Origin: Arabidopsis thaliana
Lineage: Eukaryota > Streptophyta > Magnoliopsida > Brassicales > Brassicaceae
DNA length: 64,000 nucleotides
NCBI RefSeq assembly: GCF_000001735.4
Contig: NC_003071.7
Coordinates: 5,201,151-5,265,150, forward strand
Direction: 5' to 3'
The notes beneath the pieces were generated by a model. That model was not told the origin of the DNA. It did no database searches and saw nothing but the letters and a program-made list of their open reading frames with translations. The position numbers and the translations under genes were made by a program. Of the stretch, positions 36,838-48,929 are shown piece after piece. The number at the start of each line of letters is the position of its first letter. Positions within the stretch are counted from its first letter, which is position 1.

Positions 36838-37169
36838 GAAACTGCAAATAACTCATTCAATTTTAATCCAAATCCAATTCTGTAAACTGGAGAATAACGA
36901 TAAAGGACTTGGGAATAACTCTACCAAATTTCGTTACCTTTGACCACGATTTGATATGACGAAACTGATTTCTCCTATACCCTAACGATTCTGCTCCTTC
37001 TCCTTCTCTCTCTTTTTCTCTTTTATAAAACGAAAGTGGCTAATTAAAGCCCTAATTTAGAGTTTCCTTCTTTTATAGGCACACTCTAAGGTTTCCAATT
37101 AACTAAACCAATTAAATCAGACGATTTAAATACAAACTCTAACCAATTTTCCGGTTCACGGGCGTTACA
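36834..37169 (-). repeat. Tekay LTR 4, truncated
   Basis: 336 bp from TCACGAAACTG to the terminal GGCGTTACA. The other ~820 bp of the LTR were deleted together with the 5' part of unit 3. The outer end abuts the CTAAT duplication. Confidence 0.88.
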
Positions 37170-37360
37170 CTAATCGAAATCGATCACGAAACCCTCATTC
37201 CCCATATTGAATTCCTCCAAATGAACCACTCTATAAACCCTAATGTTCTTCCCCAAATCGATTTTTCCCCCAAATCTATTTTATCTCCAAATCTATTTTT
37301 TCAATGCCATGTCGTTTTTGTTATATTAAACGGCACAAAACTAATGAAATCATACCGTTT

Positions 37361-37502
37361 TTAGCGATGCCATGTCATTGATATGACGGAAGATTATTTA
37401 GCGGGTGACTTTAAAATTGATGTGGTTGACTTGCATAGTTGGGACATGGATGGTAGATTCGCAAACGAGATCGACTTCGAGGTTTTTTTTTGCAGAAAAC
37501 CC
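37361..37502 (-). repeat. Right TIR of MuDR-like element
   Basis: Inverted partner of 14366-14508, followed by the 9-bp flank TTATTAAAA. Confidence 0.88.
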
Positions 37503-37609
37503 TTATTAAAAAAAACAAAGCCTATCAACGAAATTACATGTTTTCTTACTCTATCATAATTTAGCCTTATTTGTATTAAATTTTATAATCATAGTAACAT
37601 AGACATATA

Positions 37610-38211
37610 CAGGGGCGGATCCATGTAGGGAAAAGAGGAGCAGCTGCCCCGGGTAAATTATCAAATTTCTAGATTTTCATTGATTTTAATAAAGATTTGT
37701 TAGCTTAAATGGAAATTTGAACCAACTTTCCCCCTATAAACTCAAAATCAAATCCCATAATGCCCTTTTAATTTTTTTCATTTATTCTTTTCTTTCCTTT
37801 TTTTTTATTAACTTCCCTAAATTTTAGCTTTTATTGTTTATTTTTCCTCTAATATAAACGTCTCATTTCCAGATTTTATATAATTTCCAATTTGTTTAGA
37901 TTTGTTTTTTCTTTATTTATTTATTTAGTTTTCTCTCAAAATCTTTTTATTGTTGCATTTTATTGGTTTATTTCTAAAATTTTTGTTTTTTGTTATTCGA
38001 AAAGTTATACATATTCTCTAACTAATATATTTTCCCAGAATTAATTTATTTTAATAACTTACGACATATAATATCATCTCTAACCTATTTAGAAATATAA
38101 ATAACAATAATAAAGTAACAATATTAAAAAGTACATAATAAATTATTTTTATCTTTAAAAGTCGATATAATATTTTGCCCCTGGCAAAAAAAAAATCTAG
38201 ATTTGCCATTG
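37610..38211. mobile_element. 602-bp non-autonomous hAT element
   Basis: The left end is CAGGGGCGGATCCATG; the right end, read inversely, is CAATGGCAAATCTAG, matching 9 of the first 14 bases with most differences being transitions. A perfect 8-bp duplication GACATATA flanks both sides (37602-37609 and 38212-38219), as expected for hAT. No transposase is encoded. Confidence 0.85.
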
Positions 38212-38513
38212 GACATATATGTATGTATATTGTAAATATCATTTGAAACGTTTTAGCACTCTTTTGATAATAATATTTCCAAGTAAACTGTGAGAATTTA
38301 CACATGTTCATCTTGGATCCATTTTTCCAAATTGGAAGTCTATAAAAATTTATGTCTGTCGTTAGTTGTTTTTAATTTTATTTATTGTCTATTTTACGTT
38401 TTTTAAAACTTTAGAAAATTTTATAGGTGAAATATGCTTGCTTAATTTCAGACTCGCTTGAAAGAGTTTTTTTTTTTGATCAAAATATCTAATTATTATT
38501 AATTAGAAAGATA

Positions 38514-41500
38514 TTACATAATAGAAAACAGAGCGTTCTTTGCCAAGAGATCCGCTTGTCGATTAAGTGCCCTAAGAATGTAATTAAAGGTGCAGACAAT
38601 AAAATTAGAGGATAGATGCAGGATATCGTGTAGAATTCCATGAAGTTCCTTCTGATGGATCTTCAGATTGAGAGCTTTGACTAGAATCATCGAGTCTGAA
38701 GCGAAGAAGAGGTTTTGTTGGGCCGATTCGACCGCAACTCTAACGTCGGCGAGAGTTGCCATGACTTCGGCTATCAAAGGTGATCCGACGGAGGAGGTTG
38801 AGGCTGATCCTTCCAAGAGGGTAATATCGTGTGGATCCTTAGAAACCAACCAAATCCAGCGTTACCATCGTCTTTCCATGATGCGTCTGAGAAGCAAGTC
38901 ACAGCTAATGTGGGAGCAGAGGGTAAAACAACAGGTAGTCGAAGCTTATGCACTTGTGGTTTTTGCAATTGAGCTGCTTGCCACTCTTTTAGCTCGTGAG
39001 ATTGCAATTTGAAGAGCTTCTTCGACAGTGATCTGTTTTTTTGCTGAAAATTAGGTGATTCCTAGAGGTCCAGATGGTCTAGAATAGCCATGGTGCGAGA
39101 GTTCCATCTCCAATACCCGTGGGAGGGAGACATATGAGTTTCTTGAAGCTCTTTATTTCCTCTTGCATAGATCTACTGTTGGTTATGTTGAGTTGTGATT
39201 TGAAAAGAGCCAAATTCCACAGTCTTGACGCAAAAGGACAGGAAAAGAACATGTGGACCACTGATTCCTCTAGTCCACAATGAGGATACTTGATAGAGTC
39301 ATTAACCTGTCGATGGAGGAGGTTTAAACCAACTGGAAGAGAATTTTGGCCAGCTTTCCAAAGAAGAAGTTTAGTTTTTGGTGAGCTTTTGAGGGACCAA
39401 ATATGAGTCTTTCAATCAAATTCATCATCTGTGGGGGCAGGCGTGATCTCAACGATGGGGTAAGTATCCGAATAAGCCTCATAATACCCTGATTTTGCTG
39501 TGTATATGCCATCTTTTGTTGGTAACCAAGCCAATAAATCTGCTGCTCCCAACTAGCTTGGTCTAAGAGTTAAAATTTCTATTTCATAAGATAGAAGGAT
39601 ACGTCTAATAAGGTTTTTGTTCTAATCACAGGAATCCGAGAGCAAGAGATCAGCAACTCGCATATGTTGAGTAGCCTCCGTGGGGGGGGGGTGGCATTGG
39701 GGAGAGTGGTGAAACTAAAGATAGCCATGGGGTTCTCCAAATATGGGTGGTTTCTCCCGAACCAATTAATTTGCCCAACTGAGCTTTCAGCAGGTCACGT
39801 CCTAAGCAAATACTTAGCCAAACATGTGAAGGAGTGTTTGGTACAGAGCAATTAAGTAGAGTAGAAAACTTGCAGTATTTCCCTACCAATACCTTTGCTA
39901 TGAGGCTAGAGGGTTTAGTGAGTAGACGCCAGCTGATCTTTGCTAGGAGGGCCTTATTGAAGGTACTGATATCTCTGAAACCAAGACCAACAGTCCTAAA
40001 AGATTTTGTCATTTTCTTCCAAGAAATCCAACTCATTTTCTTTTTTTTCTGTATTTCCATCCAACCAAAAACGGGTAAGGGCTGACTGTATGCGTTTATA
40101 GAGGGAGCTATGAAGATGGAAGAAAGTCATAATATATGTAGGCATAGCAAATAAAACTGATTTCAGCATTGTGTGTTTACCCGCAGTTGAGAGGAATCTT
40201 GAAGACCAACTCAGGGCTTTTTGCTTTATCAACTATTTGGCTGAAAAGATCCATCTTCTTCTTTCCAAAAAGCTTAGGTAAACCCAAATATTTGTCTTGT
40301 CCTCCTTCCTTTTGAAAAGATAGGATATTCTTTGCTTGCACTTTAACTTTAGTTTTAGTTTTTGAGGAGAAAGTAATGGAGGACTTCTCTTGGTTTATTT
40401 TCTGACCAGAAGCTTGTTCATACTTTTGTAGAATCTGCTGTAACTTCCTACAGCTTTTCGGGTCAGAGAGGCAGAAGAACATAGTGTCATCTACAAAGAG
40501 GAGGTGATTAACTCGAGGACTGCCTTTAGAGACCCTTATTCCAGGTAAGCTGCCATTAGCCTGAGCTTTGTTGCATAATCCAAAGAGTATTTCACTACAT
40601 ATGATAAACAAATAAGGTGATAGAGGGTCTCCTTGTCTGATGTCTCTCTGTGGAATAACCATTTCCTTAGCTTGACCATTAAGAAGAAAAGAGTAGGAAA
40701 CTGTGGAGACACATTGCATGATCTAACTGATCCAGCTTTGGTGAAAACCCAATCGTTCAAAAGCTGCTTTTATAAAGTCCCACTCTAATCTGTCATATGC
40801 CTTGCTCATGTCTGTTTTGACAGCCATGAAGCACCATTTAATCGCCCCTGAGGTCTTTAGATAATGAAGGGTTTCGTGTGTGATAAGAACATTATCAAAT
40901 ATGGCTCGCTGAGACACAAAGGCAGATTGGTTTTCAAAAGTACAGGTGTGTAAGATTGGTTGGAGTCTCTTAGCTAGCAATTTAGCAATGATTTTGTAGT
41001 AGACCAAACAAAGAGCTATTGGCATGTATTCTGAAACTTTCTGTGGACTAGGGATCTTTGGTATGAGCCTAATATGAGTGTGATTGATTTTTTTGTGGTA
41101 GTAAGCTGAATATAAAGAAAGATTGCACTTCTGAGATGATCTTGTCACTTACTGTTTCCCAGTTTGACTAGAAGAAACTTGCAGAGAAGCCATCAAGACC
41201 CGGAGCCTTGTCGGGGTGGATAGCAAAGAATACTTGTTTGATTTCTTGGGGAGTAGGCATTGTGATGAGGGTTGCATTCATCTCATCTGTTATACAAGGG
41301 GATAGAGCTTTAGAGATAATAGAGCTACAGTCACCTTCTTGAGAGGTAAAAATTTGTTGATAATAGTCAGGAATGGATTTTGCTATGTCTGCTTCCTCAA
41401 AAACAGGGACCCCCTCTGTATTCTCAATAACAACAATATTATTGATTGCTCTTCTACCTTTTGTAGCTTCATAGAAATATTCTGTGTTTTTATCTCCAAG

Positions 41501-42531
41501 AGCCAGCCACAGTTGTTGACTACGCTGCTTCCAGAATTCCTCTTCCTTCTTATATTCCTCAAGAAGTTTCTGGTTTATACAATCTATAGCGGTTTGAGTA
41601 GCAAAATTATTACTCATGAGTTCATCCAGTTGAGCACGAAGGGAAGTAAGCTCTTGTTTGCTATTAGAATGTTGAAGTTTACACCATTTAATAATAGCTA
41701 CTCTACAAAGTTGAATACGCTTTTCGATCATAGCATAAGAGTCTGAATTCCACGCTTCCTTTATGAGCACCGAGACTTCCTCATTAGTTTTCAGACTTCT
41801 ATCATATCTGAAGAGGCCTTTCCTTTTCTTTTTAACAAGGTCAAAAGAAGTAACTAAGGGCCGTTGATCAGAACCCTCGAAGCGGAGATATTCACTGCGG
41901 CCTGAGGGGTAAGCCATGATCCAATCGTTATTTGTCATTGCTTTGTCTAGTCTACACATAATAGTGTGAGTGTACCTTTTCCCTCTCCATGATAGAAAAT
42001 TTCCATAGTGTTTAAGATCATAGAGGTCGCAGGAAGACATGAACGATCTAAGGTCTAATGTTTGAGAAAGAACTTTCTGGCCTATCAAGGCCCCCAACTT
42101 TTTCATTACTGCCAATAATGTCATTGAAGTCACCAGTGATCAGCCATGCTCCATCTTCTGAGAAGAGCAATACCTTGGAGTTGCAGCCACACATGAACTC
42201 TTTTTGACCTATCAGGTTCACCATAAAGAAAGGTAGCAAAGACAGTCTATCCTTTAACCTTGATTTTAGTGTCAATAAAGTGGGAACATGAGCTAATAAT
42301 CTCCACTGCTAAGTTATTTTTCCAAAATAGGGCAAGGCCACCAACACTTGGTGTGAGAGGATCCACGGGGAGATGGGAGGGGTAATCAATCCCTTGTACT
42401 GAACTAAGCATTGTGGCTGTGGGGTTTTTCGTCTCAATAAGAAAAAGTAAGTCTGGAGAGATCTTTTTCCGGATCTCCTTTATTCGTTGTACTGTCATGG
42501 GGTTCCCCAACCCACAACAGTTCCTGCTCAT
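38514..42531 (-). pseudogene. LINE ORF2: endonuclease, RT, zinc region, RNase H
   Basis: Domains in order on the minus strand: AP-type endonuclease (MSRNCCGLGNP at the start, TGDFNDIIG, and GSDQRPL where SDH is usual); RT (PDKAPGLDGFS, QGDPLSPYLF, LLFVDDTMFF as the catalytic box); the zf-RVT region (GLGFRDISTFNKALLAKISWRLL and later VHMFFSCPFASRLWNLALF); and a C-terminal RNase H (FASDSMILVKALN, RALNRQADLLAKNA). It is cut by many stops and frameshifts, at about 42250, 41160, 40720, 40180, 39650 and between 39080 and 38850. A C-terminal RNase H is a known feature of many plant L1 elements. It copied the LINE RNA at nicked target DNA when active. Confidence 0.82.
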
Positions 42532-42668
42532 AGCCCTTAAGAAAGTTGGGTTGATGGATTCTGAAAATCCAACGTTTTTTTCTTTATCGCAGGGATAATT
42601 CTAGCTTTTGGTCCTACACCACTGGGAGGGATAGACTTTAGAGCTTTTCCCGCAAGACCTCCAGATAA

Positions 42669-44307
42669 CTAAGAGGATACCCCGGAAGTTGGGGTTGGTC
42701 TACTCGGGCCAGCTGTAGACTTTCCTTGTGTTTGGGTTGATTTTGGATTAGTAGTCTTTTTTGGAGAGCTGTGAACAAGATTGCGCTTTTGACTTGTAAC
42801 TCCAGTAAGTTTCAGAGTGTTTTTACCAGTTGATTTGGCAAGCGGAGGTCTCCCTCTACCTCTTTTAACTAGTTTATCTACTTCTTGAAGTAGGATTGGT
42901 AAGTCCTCGTTTTGGATTGGGCTGAGCATGGGAGCATATGATAATCAAACAGGTTCTCTAGAAGATGCTACTGCAGCTTCAATAATTTGGTCAGCAGTAT
43001 TGTTCATCATATTTCTGGCCTCACCTTGTAATACTCTTTGTTTCCTTGCTGCACTTTCAGTGGGATCATCACAAGTAGTATATTGGACAGTGACTTCTCT
43101 TATCTCACCCATAATTTATTCTTTTGTAGGTATTAGAATTGGAGGGGAGATAACTTCAAGAGAGTTCAGTCTGTGTAAGGGAGGAGAGAGGGAAGCCATA
43201 CTAGATAGATTTCTCGCAAGAGGGGGCCTTCTAGTGCGAGAGGAATCTGAAATTTCCAGGTGGGAAGCTTGTATTTGAGGGGATTTCTCCTTCCATTGGA
43301 GAGTATTCTGCTGAGAAGACCTGTAGTGACCTCTGGAGGTAGAATGGTAGGAGGGTTCCTTACTAGGTCTTCTCTCTTGATAGCCATTTGATCTATCTGG
43401 AGGAGCTCTTGAGGGGAGGTGGTTGCGGCTGAAAGATCTAGCCTCAGAGTGAGAGTGTGATCTTCTCTCTCTATCAGGGAACTTCCTTTTCAATGGAGAA
43501 TGTTTTGTCTGTGAAGAATCGGAATTAAAGGAGACTCCTTGCTGGCTTTTAGGGGGTGTAAAGTTATCTTTTGGAGTGTAGTAATTTCTTGAAAGCTCTG
43601 TGGAGTTCTGATGGAAGCTTGTTGTAACAACAGGAACCTCTTTCTCCTCTTTTAGCCCAAGACAGTTTTTCTTTTCATGTGAGAGTTGGAAGCAGTGGTG
43701 GTAGTGATTTTTGAGATTTTTATACTCTAGTAAAACAATTGTTTCACTTCCATCATGGAAATCAACCACCGTTTCCTTTATAAGAGGTTCGAGTCCATTT
43801 ATGAGTATTCTGATTTTTACTGGGAAAGAGGTGATTTCCAGATCTAGAATTTCCTCTAGCTCTTCTCCAATTGATTTCATCATTTTTGGTTGCCAGTAAT
43901 GTATAGGTATACCTTGGAGTTCTATCAAGAAGCGGATCATAGAGGGGAAGGTGTCAGAGATAACTGGTTCCCATTTCTGCAGAATTATCATCCATTGGTT
44001 GAAATGATATGGCCTATTATCCAAAACTTTTTGCAAGTCCTCATCAAAGCAGAACTGGGAAACAACCTCTCCCCAGGTCAGATCCTACTGCTTTTCCTTT
44101 GAGAGTCCAACGGTTTGCGAGGAAAGGAAATAAAGACCAAAGGCGTTGATCTTGAGGGTTTGTGAGTCTTCCCATTAAAGTAAGGGAGTTGGCTGCAATG
44201 AGGTCAGAGGTATCCAGATCTGGTGCTTTGATCCTCTTTCTTGGTGGGGGTGAAAAACCTCTTGCAATACCTTTACCTTTCCGGTAAAATGGTATTCTTT
44301 TATCCAT
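42669..44307 (-). pseudogene. LINE ORF1: DUF4283/zinc-knuckle protein
   Basis: Starts MDKRIPFYRKGKGIARGF at 44307. It carries the DUF4283-type RNA-binding region (LQKVLDNRPYHFNQWMIILQKWEP), a CCHC-like knuckle (HHCFQLSHEKKNC), a Ser/Arg-rich linker and a basic RGRGRPP tail with AT-hook look. One extra C in a CCC run near 44058 shifts the frame: removing it would let GRGCF continue into the conserved region. Other stops lie near 43116. The protein normally binds LINE RNA. Confidence 0.78.
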
Positions 44308-44850
44308 GTTTGATAGGTGGGGTACGTTAGGGTACTTCAGAGGTAGTTAGGGAAGATGAAGTACATGTAGTAACACAACAACGAGTAATAAGGCTTGACA
44401 GGTTTAAAATGCTTAAAAGGTTGAAAACCAGGACTGAGGTAACACTGTTAAAGTTTCCTAGAGATCCTTGGAAACACTCAATGCAAGCAGTTGTGGGTAA
44501 AAGGACATTACCAGATTTGGGAGAGCAGTTGTGTTTGTGGTGGTTGGTATCATAAATGAAGTCTTTCAGCGTTGATTGGGAGTATAGTATGATGAACTTA
44601 TTGTTTGAAGGCACCTTTCAGGTCAAGACGTCAAAGCTTGAGACATGGGGGTTGTAGAGGTTGTTACCAAAACTACCCCAGCTACCACACTATAAGAGAC
44701 GTCTCTTACGCCGGTCTCATCTGTGGTGAGATCACCGGAAAAGCCTTCTGAGGTAGGAGAAGACTCAGAACTTCTATTTTGTGTAAAGAAAGGTGGGTGA
44801 AAATTGATGTAAAAGGAAATAAAAAAGTGTTTAGATCTACTTTTCAAAAA

Positions 44851-46375
44851 CTTTTAGTTCAAAATAGTTATCTCGAAACTAGTGCCTGTGAGCTTTTTTC
44901 CTGTGAGCTATAACTGATTATCATTTTTTATTTTATAATTTTATTTTTCTTGTTTATGTTAAGAAAGTGAACATGTAAAGCTAAAGGAAAAAAGCTTATT
45001 TTATTTCTCACCATTTTGTAATTATCACAATTTTTTTAACTATCACGTGTTCAAATTTAATCCTTAATTTGTTATTGATTTAATAAAATTTGGTCAACCT
45101 TTTTTAGTTATTAAAGAAATGTTAAGTAACTCGATTCAAACTTAATATATTCTAAAATTTTAAACTTATTTTTGAAATTAAAAGTTAGGAGCTCTAAATG
45201 TTTCCTTCTCATGATCTATTGAGAGACATATAGAGATTAAAGTCGAATTTCATATATTTTGACAAGAATGGCATTAGATGAACGAAGAAACTTTCAATTC
45301 AAAGGGATAACTAAGAAACTAAGTTCGTAGCTTTTAATTTGGAGAGAAATTTGGATATTTTCTGAGTTTATTAAATTTTAGTCAAATCATTTCATATTTC
45401 TCGATTAACTCGTATTTGTTGACTAAATTTTGATATATAATTTTGTCAATTGCAAATAGTTAAGGAATAAAATAAGTATTTATCTTAAAACTAAGTGATT
45501 ATGCAAGAGTTTTAATGGTTGAGAGAAAGCCATTGTGTTTTCATTGGTTAAGAATGTTTTAGTTCCTAGTAGAACTTGTGGAACTTGTGGAAGGTAACCA
45601 TAACGGTAAAGAGGTGGCCTCAGTAGTAGTTTTTTTTTTCAGGCCTCAGTAATTACGTAACAAACTAGCTAGTTAAAGTGATAGCGAGAATTATTTGGTT
45701 AACTTGAACAAGTTAAAGGGATAATTCTATTATTCCTTGATTTTTACGATTGTTTGTCTTCCGGGTCCTAATTACTTTATTACTCGCTATGTGCCCTTTA
45801 AGAATCTTTATCTTCTTTACATGTAAAGTTACTAGTCTTGTTCAAAGTCTAATGCTTCTAATATATTTATTTGCTTAAGAAATTTTACTAACAAGAAATA
45901 TTTATGGTCATGCAAATCCTACTAATATAGTTGGGGAAGTACATTTTTAAAAATGGCTTCCCAAATGTATTATTACATTATTTGGCATTGTTATTAAAAA
46001 AAATTAAGTTCACTAAGAATACTTTTTAAAAATTCTCTAATTTTGTTTTTAACATTATAAGTTATAACTAAATTAATTTCATAGATATTTTCACAGTTAG
46101 ATATAATACACAACTTAATTTACATTTTTTTAATGAGAACAAAATCTTCTCGAAATCAATTTTCAGCCTCTTTTAACATTTTTAATTAAGAGGATCTAAT
46201 ATAAGTAAATCATTATTTTATTTTCTAAATAAAACTATAAAGAAAAAGTTATTTAATTACCATTTATCCACACATAGTGTGGCTTAACCTAAACTTACTT
46301 ATAGTTATTCTTTTTTTTTTATCAACATATATTAGGATTAATACCTAACGGTAGTTCATAGATATAGCTAATGTG
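44851..46375. other. AT-rich intergenic DNA
   Basis: No coding region, repeat or element end could be supported in this stretch between the LINE and the solo LTR. Confidence 0.6.
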
Positions 46376-46380
46376 GCAGG

Positions 46381-47529
46381 TGATATATTTCGATTTTCAC
46401 TGCTTTTACCAATGATTTAGGTCTAGTTTTTAGAGTCTTTTTGTAATTTCTACAATTTTTTATAGTCTTTTTCAAGTCTTTACATGTTTGGAATGCATTT
46501 GGAGATTATAAAGCATTCTGGAGCAAAATAGAGAACATATGCTACATAAGCTTGACACCAATATCTGACGGAAAAATAATTTCACAACTTATTGAAGTTT
46601 TAAAGATTTCTAAATTCGGCCCAGAACTTTTCCTAATTTTCAAAAGAAATCCATGCACGTTTATAGAAACTTATATATATATTTTTAAGGTCATTGTTTA
46701 GACCTAACTCTTAATAACTTTTGATAACTTTTCTTTACCCTTTATTCTACTTTGTGCTTGGGAGACAAAACCTGTGGAGCTCATTCTAGAGATAGATCTT
46801 TCTAAACTCTATTCTCTTCTTGTTTCTTACATTGATTTCTACTTTAAACTTGATTTTGTTCTTTTATTATCATATATGAGTAGTTCTCTTGTTGGGTTTA
46901 GGGATTCTCATTAGGAATTTAAATGAATTAGTAGATCAAAAACTCTGTTAGGATAATATATGTTGAATTCTTCATCTTTGATTGTTCTTAATGCTAGTTC
47001 TAGAGTAATTAATTAGAACTTGATTTTACGTTAATAAGTAGTACCCAAAAAGGCATCTATTGCCAAAACTATCTTATATGAGCCTAGTATTTAAATGCAG
47101 ACTAGCGTCGATTTAAATACTTATGTGGAATTATCAAACCATATTATAATGCTTGCTTAGTTCTAGGGATTTACAAGTCAGTTTGGATGAATACTATTAA
47201 GGATAGAGAGTAATGCAAGAGCCAACGTTGGGTTACTGTAATAGTGATTAGAGTTCTAGAATGGTTCGATAATAACTCTAATTTTCTGTTAAATCTACTA
47301 TTCTGATATTTCCTGAAAATTTTCCTAAACCCGACGTTTTAATCATCTGAATCTACAACCAATTTTCATTGTTTTCTTGTCTTTTATTTTTATAATATTT
47401 TCTTTTTTGCTTCATTCGAAACTATTAGTCTATTGTGTGATCAGAGAACTTTGTGGAATTCAATCTGTAAGTGTTATAACAACCACTTTATTTGAGAGAG
47501 TAATCATTAGGGTAATTTGACTCATATCA
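46381..47529 (+). mobile_element. 1149-bp solo LTR, TGATAT...ATATCA family
   Basis: Starts TGATATATTTCG and ends TTTGACTCATATCA, with perfect 5-bp duplications GCAGG at 46376-46380 and 47530-47534. No internal sequence remains, so it is a solo LTR left by LTR-LTR recombination. Relatives of its start occur at 48127 (direct) and 48929 (inverted). Orientation is assigned from the related termini; lineage is not determined. Confidence 0.85.
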
Positions 47530-47534
47530 GCAGG

Positions 47535-48126
47535 CAATATAGAAATCAATTAATATTTTCTTGCGTTCTCAACACGTACGCTGCCAAAGACGGCTTCTCT
47601 CCTACCGTATTGGGGCACACCGATGATGGATGATGGATTCTCTTCTCCTCTTCTAATCATCAATAACTACGAAAGTTAGAAGTCTAATAGCTAATCTCTC
47701 GTGGACATCTTCATGTGAGCTGATAAACTCATAACCCCGTCTTGGGGCAGACCGATGATGGATGATGGATTCTCTTCTCATGGAGACGGATGAGAACATG
47801 GGGAAGGAAGGCAAACGCAATGGAGAAGATTCTAAGGAAGATCCTAATGAGAGATACTCTGATGGAAAGAGAGGCTTCACTTCTATTTAAGAAGTTTCGT
47901 CTATGATGAAGTGTTGTCATTTTAATAACGTAAGTGTTTTGGGTGTTTTTGTATTTAAGGAAAGTTCCCAATGTAGGCTTCATTAGCAATAAACATAGAA
48001 GTTATCAAATATTTCTTACCTTCTCTTATCTTCTTCTCCACCAACATCTGCGCAATATTTCTCTCTCTCTATTTCTTATGTTGAATCAACTCTCTAATAA
48101 GCTCACTGCTTATCATTGGTGCTTTC
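47535..48126. other. Unclassified DNA, possible short LTR and primer site
   Basis: Two copies of a ~38-bp block (TTGGGGCACACCGATGATGG and its variant) lie at 47611 and 47741. A segment from TGATAAACTC (47721) to GCTTATCA (48115), followed by TTGGTGCTTTC, looks like a 395-bp LTR plus a primer-binding site cut short by the next element. No coding sequence is seen. Weak evidence. Confidence 0.35.
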
Positions 48127-48423
48127 TGATATAACCTTATTTTTACTGTTTTTAACTATGTTTTATATATATAGGTTTTTGAGTCTTTTTGTTATGTTTA
48201 GATTCTTTTTAGAGTCTTTTCATGTATTCTATGGAGTGAGACAACAATGGAGATGAGAAGACATTTTGGAACAAAAGCTGAGAAAAAGAAGCTAAAGGAC
48301 GAATTCTCTTTCAGATCCTCTCGAGAGTATTGATCGACACACTCTTGATGTCGATAGACACCAGTTGCGGCCCAGAGAAGTCCATGCACGATTTTTAGGT
48401 CTTATATATAGTTTTAAATCCCC
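48127..48423 (+). mobile_element. Truncated LTR of the TGATAT family
   Basis: TGATATAACCTTATTTTTAC begins a segment whose body (GAGTCTTTTTG, GACAACAATGGAGATGAGAAG, CATTTTGGAACAAAAGC) matches, inverted, the solo LTR at 48577-48929. It stops at about 48423 where Athila RT begins; the 3' part is lost. Confidence 0.7.
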
Positions 48424-48576
48424 ATTCACCCAAATGACCAAGAAAAAACTACTTTTTGTTGTCTTTATGGAACCTTTGCTTACAGGCGTATGCCTTTCGG
48501 GCTCTGTAATGCACCCTGCTACCTTTCAACGGTGTATGACTTCCATTTTCTCGAATTTGATAGAGGAGATGGTAGA
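48424..48576 (+). pseudogene. Older (host) Athila RT, fragment 1
   Basis: Encodes, with frameshifts, the RT segment equivalent to HPNDQEKTTF, then [20 protein letters not shown] and SNLIEEMV, and ends exactly where the catalytic box (VFMDD) should follow. That box reappears after the nested insertions at 61294. The break is flanked by GTAGA (48572-48576) and ATAGA (61294-61298). Confidence 0.8.
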
Positions 48577-48929
48577 TGATATGGTTCAAATTACCTAGAA
48601 CTACTCTCTCCAATAAGAGATCAATTGCAGTATTTTAGGATCGAATTCACGGAGTTCTTTTGTTCAAACAGTGAGTTAAATGTCGAGATTAAGCTAGCAG
48701 GGTATGACACCAAGAGTGTGTCGATCGACACTCCTCGCTGATTCCTGAATCCAAAATCATCCTTAGCTTCCTTTTCCTTAGCTCTTGCTCCAAAATGTCT
48801 CCTTATCTCCATTGTTGTCCCATTGCATAGAGTACCTGAAAAGACACTAAAAAGACTCGAGAAATAACATAAAGACTCAAAATCCTCTACCTAAAACATA
48901 GATAAAATCAATGAAATTCGGGTTATATC
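48577..48929 (-). mobile_element. 354-bp solo LTR inserted in the host Athila RT
   Basis: Runs from TGATATGGTTC to GGGTTATATC, plus one terminal A now displaced to 61293 by the later Athila insertion. Read on the minus strand it starts TGATATAACCCG and ends CCATATCA, like the other members. Target duplication GTAGA at 48572-48576 (right copy now ATAGA at 61294). Confidence 0.75.

Larger units (their letters stand above)
19640..37169 (-). mobile_element. Tekay-type Gypsy composite: 4 LTRs, 3 internal regions
   Basis: The order is LTR (19640-20787), internal (20788-24879), LTR (24880-26039), internal (26040-30097), LTR (30098-31257), internal (31258-36833), truncated LTR (36834-37169). All are in minus orientation. 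The whole is flanked by a single perfect 5-bp duplication CTAAT (19635-19639 and 37170-37174). The LTR reads TGTAACGCCC...GTTTCA on the minus strand. Internal regions encode gag, protease, RT, RNase H, integrase and a C-terminal chromodomain, the signature of Tekay/Del chromoviruses. It interrupts the 5' leader of the MuDR pseudogene. Confidence 0.85.
14366..37502. mobile_element. TIR-bearing MuDR-like MULE with later insertions
   Basis: Near-identical inverted termini (14366-14508 and 37361-37502) begin GGRTTTTCTGYAAAA and are flanked by TTATTTAAA (14357-14365) and TTATTAAAA (37503-37511), a 9-bp target duplication with one mismatch, as expected for Mutator-like elements. Without the 17.5-kb Gypsy composite the element is about 5.6 kb, and still contains a CACTA insertion. 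Cargo: a broken GRF/TM gene (+) at the left and a broken MuDR transposase (-) filling the right. Confidence 0.85.
38467..44850 (-). mobile_element. L1-type LINE, decayed, with poly(A) end
   Basis: Minus-strand ORF1 and ORF2 remnants followed by an 11-bp A tract (T on plus strand, 38467-38477). The 5' end is put near 44850 by the end of recognisable leader; no target duplication was found, so the limit is approximate. Confidence 0.8.

Noticed and set aside
38467..44850. Target duplication of the LINE
   Set aside because: No convincing direct repeat between the A tract flank (GCTTGAAAGAG) and the presumed 5' end.
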